NCBI GenBank assembly: GCA_021229015.1
Contig: CM037789.1
Coordinates: 33,678,346 to 33,742,345, forward strand
Source: Solen grandis
Lineage: Eukaryota; Mollusca; Bivalvia; Adapedonta; Solenidae
Direction of reading: 5' to 3'
Length of the DNA: 64,000 nt
Shown here piece by piece: positions 59,755 to 64,000 of this stretch; position 1 is the stretch's first letter; every line of letters begins with the position of its first letter. The notes below the pieces were generated by a model that was not told the DNA's origin, ran no database searches, and worked only from the letters and a program-made list of their open reading frames with translations. The translations under genes were made by a program, and so were the position numbers.

Positions 59755-62700
59755 AACTAGATGTCATTCGTTTAAACGAATGATAGGACTTTCTGCAACA
59801 TCTGCTTTATATAGTATATATAGAAGATGACATAATAGATAATCTGTCCAAATTGCAACTTTCTATCTCCTCTATTTCTATATAAAATAGCACAAATAGA
59901 ACACATTCTGTGAATTTTAATAAAAGTCCGCCCATATCTTGCACATGTAGTTTACATACAAAATTTATACTATGTCATATGACATGAAAGAAAAATTAAA
60001 CTGTGTTCAAATGTAAGTTTCTAACTTTCATCACACATACAATTTCATCACTCCAGCTCAGTTGTAACCTTGTTTAGTTTTAGCCTCAGTAGGAAGAAGT
60101 ATTGAATATTTGTATAGTGCTATATCCTTTCGACACCTGTAACGTAGTTAAACGTATTTAGCGATTTTGGCGTGTTTGGGCTTCCGTAGTTTTGCCATAA
60201 ATTCCTGGAATTTCGAACTATGGTGATATTTTGAAAGGTAACATCCCAGCCTACAAACTGATGCAATATGAATATCGTTAGCATAACAATGCAGTTTTTA
60301 GATGGTCTAAAATGTGGGGCTGCGTGTGAATTTTTCAAGGCTTGCAAACTGCTCGCTAGCTACATAGTGTTGCAAATACGGATTTTTGTCTTGTGCCGTT
60401 GTACATGTATTAACACAATCTTTATTTAAACAATTAAAAAAAAAATAAAAAAATAAGATATAGCCCATCAATTGCAATTTGATATATATATATATATTTT
60501 TTTTTTTAAGTCGTTGCGCAAGTTTTAAGCTTGGTGACCCCTGCGCGTGACCTTTTCCATATTTTTATGATGCATGATTATGAAATATCTTATTTTCCAT
60601 GTAATTTTTTAAACTTGGTACCGTTAGAAAGCTCTTAAAACATGCTACATTTTATATGCATAATGTATAAACTTATCTTCAGTCGTTACTGAGATATTGA
60701 CTGTTAAACCTCAAGAAAACAGCATATTATCAGCAAAATTAGCTTCATTTCATTTAGTTTTTTTCATAAAACAATTTTAATAAACTAAATATCTTTGGAA
60801 ACGTCAATTATTCAGCTATAATTCTTATTCATACATATATTTACAAAAATCGATATTTATTGAGATATGGCTACATATATGCAGTAGGGGTGAAATCAAA
60901 ATTTCCTCACGTGCCTAATAACCCATAAAAATTTCATCGTCCTAGGACTATTGCAACATATTAAAATAAGCGTTTAGTTAGGAAGAAGAAAAGAATAATA
61001 ATAATAAACAAATGACGTCACGTGACGTCATATGACGTTATTTTCACATAATTGTTAAGACACCCAGAGACCTACTAACTGGCAAAATTTCAACTTCCTA
61101 TCTCAAATAGGACAGTTTTTATAAGCATTTAAAAATTGACGTCCTTGGTTCGAATCTTGGATCCGCCATAGATGCTTGGACTTTTCGAATTTTGAAAAAC
61201 GGACACCGGTATACACAATAAGAACGTAATATACACATTCTGTGAAAATTTGATGAAAATCGGCCCATTAATAATGGCTATGGACCGTGTACAATCTTTC
61301 GTAGTCAATTTCAAATGTGACGTCATATGACGTCATATGCTTCTGAAAATCATTGAAATCGAAATTTCAGCGTCTGATTCATTTGTCATTAAATTTTCAT
61401 TGCTCTTCGACAATTTCAACATATAGAAATACTCTTGTTAATATTAGAAATACATTATCATATAGTGACGTCACGTGATGTCATATGACGTTATTTTCAC
61501 ATAATGTTTAAGACTCTTAGATGACCAAATATCACTTTTCTATCTCAAATAGGACCGATTTTATAAGCATTTAAAAATTGACGTCCTTGGTTCGAATCTT
61601 GAATTCGCTATAGAACCATGGACTTTTCGAATTTTGAAAAACGGACACCGAGATGCACAACTAGAACTTAATATACACATTCTGTGAAAATTTGATTAAA
61701 ATCGGCCCATTAATAAGGGCTCTGGACCGTGTACAAACTTTCGTAGTCAATTTCAAATGTGACGTCATATGACGTCAAAGGCTTCTGAAAATCATTGAAA
61801 TCGAAATTTCAGCATCTGAAGCATGCAGCATTAAATTTTCATTGCCCTTCGATAATTTCAACATATAGAAATAATCTTGTTATAATTAGAAATTCATTAT
61901 CATATAATGACGTCACGTGACGTCATATGACATTTATTTTCACGAAATGTTTAAAACTTCTAGCGACCTATATCCTGTCTAAATATCAACTTTCTATCTT
62001 AAATAGGACAGATTTTATAAGCATTTAAAAATTTACGACCTTGGTTCGAATCTTGGATTCGCTATAGAACAATGGACTTTTCGAATTTTGAAAAACGGAC
62101 ACCGAGATGCACAACTAGAACTTAATATACAGAATCTGTGAAAATTTTATGAAAATCGGTTTACAAACAATGGCTGTAGACCGCATACAAACTTTTGTAG
62201 CATATTTCAAATGTGACGTCATATAACGTCATAGGCATATAAAAGTCATAGAAATCAAAATTTCAGCGTTTGTAGCATGTGTCATTAAATTTTTATTGCC
62301 CTTAATTTAAAAAATTGTCATATGACATTTTTTTAAAATTTAAAATGATTAAATATCAACTTTCTATCTGAAATAGGACAGATTTTATAAGCATTTAAAA
62401 AATTTACGACCTTGGTTCGAATCATGGATTCGCTATAGAACCATAGACTTTTCGAATTTTGAAAAACGGACACCGGGATGCACAACTAGAAATTAATATA
62501 CACAATCTGTGAAAATTTGATGAAAATCGGTTCACAAACAATGGCTGTAGACCGCGTACAAACTTTTGAAGCATTTTTCAAATGTGACGTCATATGACGT
62601 CATAGGCATATGAAAATCATAGAAATCAAAATTTCCTCATCTGACTAATAAGTCATAAAAAATTCACCGTCCTAGGAGTATTGCAACATAGAAAAATAAG

Positions 62701-62948
62701 CGTTTAGTTAGGAAGAAAAAAAGAATAATAAGAAGAAGAAGAATAAACATAACAAACCCAATAGGACTTTCTGCCGAAAGGGCAGAAAGTCCTAATAAAA
62801 AAACAGTACAAACCCAATATGACTTTCTGCCTGTAGGCAGAAAGTCCTAATAAACATAACAAACCCAATAGGACTTTCTGCTTTAGGAAAGATAACAAAC
62901 CCAATAAGTAGAAACCCAATAGGACTTTCTGCTATAGCAGAAAGTCCT
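59755..62948 (-). mobile_element. Full-length subfamily-1 element, 3.2 kb, inverted
   Basis: On the minus strand it starts AGGACTTTCTGC at 62948 within a hairpin and ends GCAGAAAGTCCTATCATTCG, the hairpin CATTCGTTTAAACGAATG and ACATCTAGTT at 59755. The 12-bp arm is therefore present at both ends in inverted orientation. Inside are about five main-type repeats and the block shared with 36085-36830. This is the cleanest copy with both ends on one contig. Confidence 0.75.
62757..62948 (-). repeat. 5' hairpin array of the inverted element
   Basis: Hairpins with GGACTTTCTGC arms at 62763-62792, about 62821-62847 and 62920-62948, plus a half-destroyed one at 62869-62888, separated by AACAAACCCAATA-type spacers. 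This is one more repeat of the unit than at 24008. Confidence 0.9.
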
Positions 62949-64000
62949 AATAATTATTATTAGTAAAATAGTACAATTATGACATAGTCTTGTTTCTTGA
63001 ACGCACAAACCAGATCTAGGACCACTGAACTAAGAAATTCTCCCATTTCTACTTGACTTCATACTAAAGGTGAAGTTTCATTCAAATTAACCCAAGAGTT
63101 TCATGAGATGAAGTATGCATTAAATTTTTAATTGACATTACCCTGTAAAAATAACTCAAATGTAAATTGGAGGTATGCACAACATCACTTGGTATCAGGC
63201 ATACCTATCTGTATCCAATTCAGGTCATTACATTTGGAAATGAACTGTGCACAAGCTTGTGTAAATAAGTGTCTGGTGTTGCACGCAACATGAGTCCCCT
63301 ACCGGCGAGGTGCATAATTTTGCCGTTACCATAGCAACCAGAATTTTGTTTAGAGAAAAACAACAGCAAAGTAAAGTGCAGAATCTCTATACTGCCATCT
63401 ATTCATATACCAAGTTTCATATTATTATCTTAAACCTAATGTCCCCTCTGGTATAAACACCAGTTGAGAACTAAATCATTTATAAAGAGTTACCCAAAGA
63501 ACACCTGTGTTAAAAAAATCTAAAATTTGGCCTGCAGTTTTGGAGAACAGGCCCCGAGGTTATAAACATTTAAAATCAAGTTTCAGTCTTAAACTGGCTC
63601 AAAGTTTAATTGTACTAGTCAGTTAAGTTTTTTTTTTCCAATTTTGCTATACTTTTTCTGGTCCACTATTAGCCCTTACTACAATTCACATAAATTCACT
63701 ATCAAAGTTACTCAATTTGTTTTGATATACATAAAATAAGCAAATCAAGTTTCAGTCTTAAACTGAGTTGAACTGGAAAAAGGTTTATAACCTCGAACCA
63801 GGTCTTTTTAATTTTCATTATATACATGTACATACAAGGCAAACCCGCCTCTGGTGGCCATGTTTTTTTTGACTGATCCAAATAATTTGAGCAATCTTGG
63901 TACTGGGTAACACAAGGAACATCTGTACAGTAGTTTTGAAGGATATGATTTTAAAAGATTTAATTTTTTCTTTATGTTACCATAGCAACCAGAATTTTGG
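62949..64000. other. Repeat fragments, no gene
   Basis: 63270-63475 is a degenerate copy of the CCGGTG TIR element (AGTCCCCTACCGGCGAGGTG start, GTATAAACACCAG end). 63830-63960 resembles one type-2 ~165-bp unit in reverse (GGTGGCCATG, GATCCAAATAATTTGAGCAA). Nothing else is recognised. Confidence 0.55.

Overview
The window looks like intergenic or intronic DNA from an invertebrate with a large, AT-rich, repeat-loaded genome, most likely a bivalve mollusc. The pointers are tRNA-derived SINEs, hairpin MITEs, a decayed APE-type LINE, many families of short tandem-core repeats and almost no long open reading frames. No bacterial operon, rRNA, free-standing tRNA gene or CRISPR array is visible. Two runs of exactly 100 N (14964-15063 and 51416-51515) are scaffold gaps.

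Layout. 1-13.9 kb: mostly unique sequence with SINEs (2988, 5757, 6008, 10303), two hairpin/fold-back elements (6508-7014, 9254-9493), a 49-bp minisatellite (8258-8690) and the only convincing protein-coding ORF, a 188-aa single-pass membrane protein (10692-11258, minus). Two weak candidate exons lie upstream of it. 13.9-15.1 kb: a 20-bp satellite running into a gap. 17.5-20.1 kb: a block duplicated in direct orientation at 43.7-50.6 kb. 20.1-23.3 kb: degenerate ~165-bp tandem repeats of two kinds. 24.0-43.7 kb: a head-to-tail composite of mobile elements. 44.7-50.0 kb: a 5'-truncated, broken LINE. 51.5-55.7 kb and 59.3-62.9 kb: further copies of the composite's element, inverted. 56.1-57.1 kb: a large fold-back element.

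The main discovery candidate is the element family of the 24-43.7, 52.6-55.3 and 59.3-62.9 kb regions. Copies start with one or more perfect hairpins (AGGACTTTCTGC or ACGGCTTTCCGC arms) and end with the inverted copy of the arm, a second hairpin and CTAGTT. Two insertions can be compared with empty sites inside this window: the composite at 24008-43740 against 17541-17570, and the copy at 52626-55256 against its tandem host repeat. Both show insertion between two Ts with no target duplication, which suggests a rolling-circle Helitron2/Helentron-like non-autonomous family. Its body is a ~450-bp tandem repeat carrying two 18-bp perfect palindromes, TGACGTCATATGACGTCA and TGACGTCACGTGACGTCA. Each is two full CRE sites one helical turn apart with an E-box at the centre.

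No autonomous transposase, Rep/helicase or integrase is visible. Most short ORFs are chance frames in repeats. All family assignments are from memory and pattern reading; no database search was possible.
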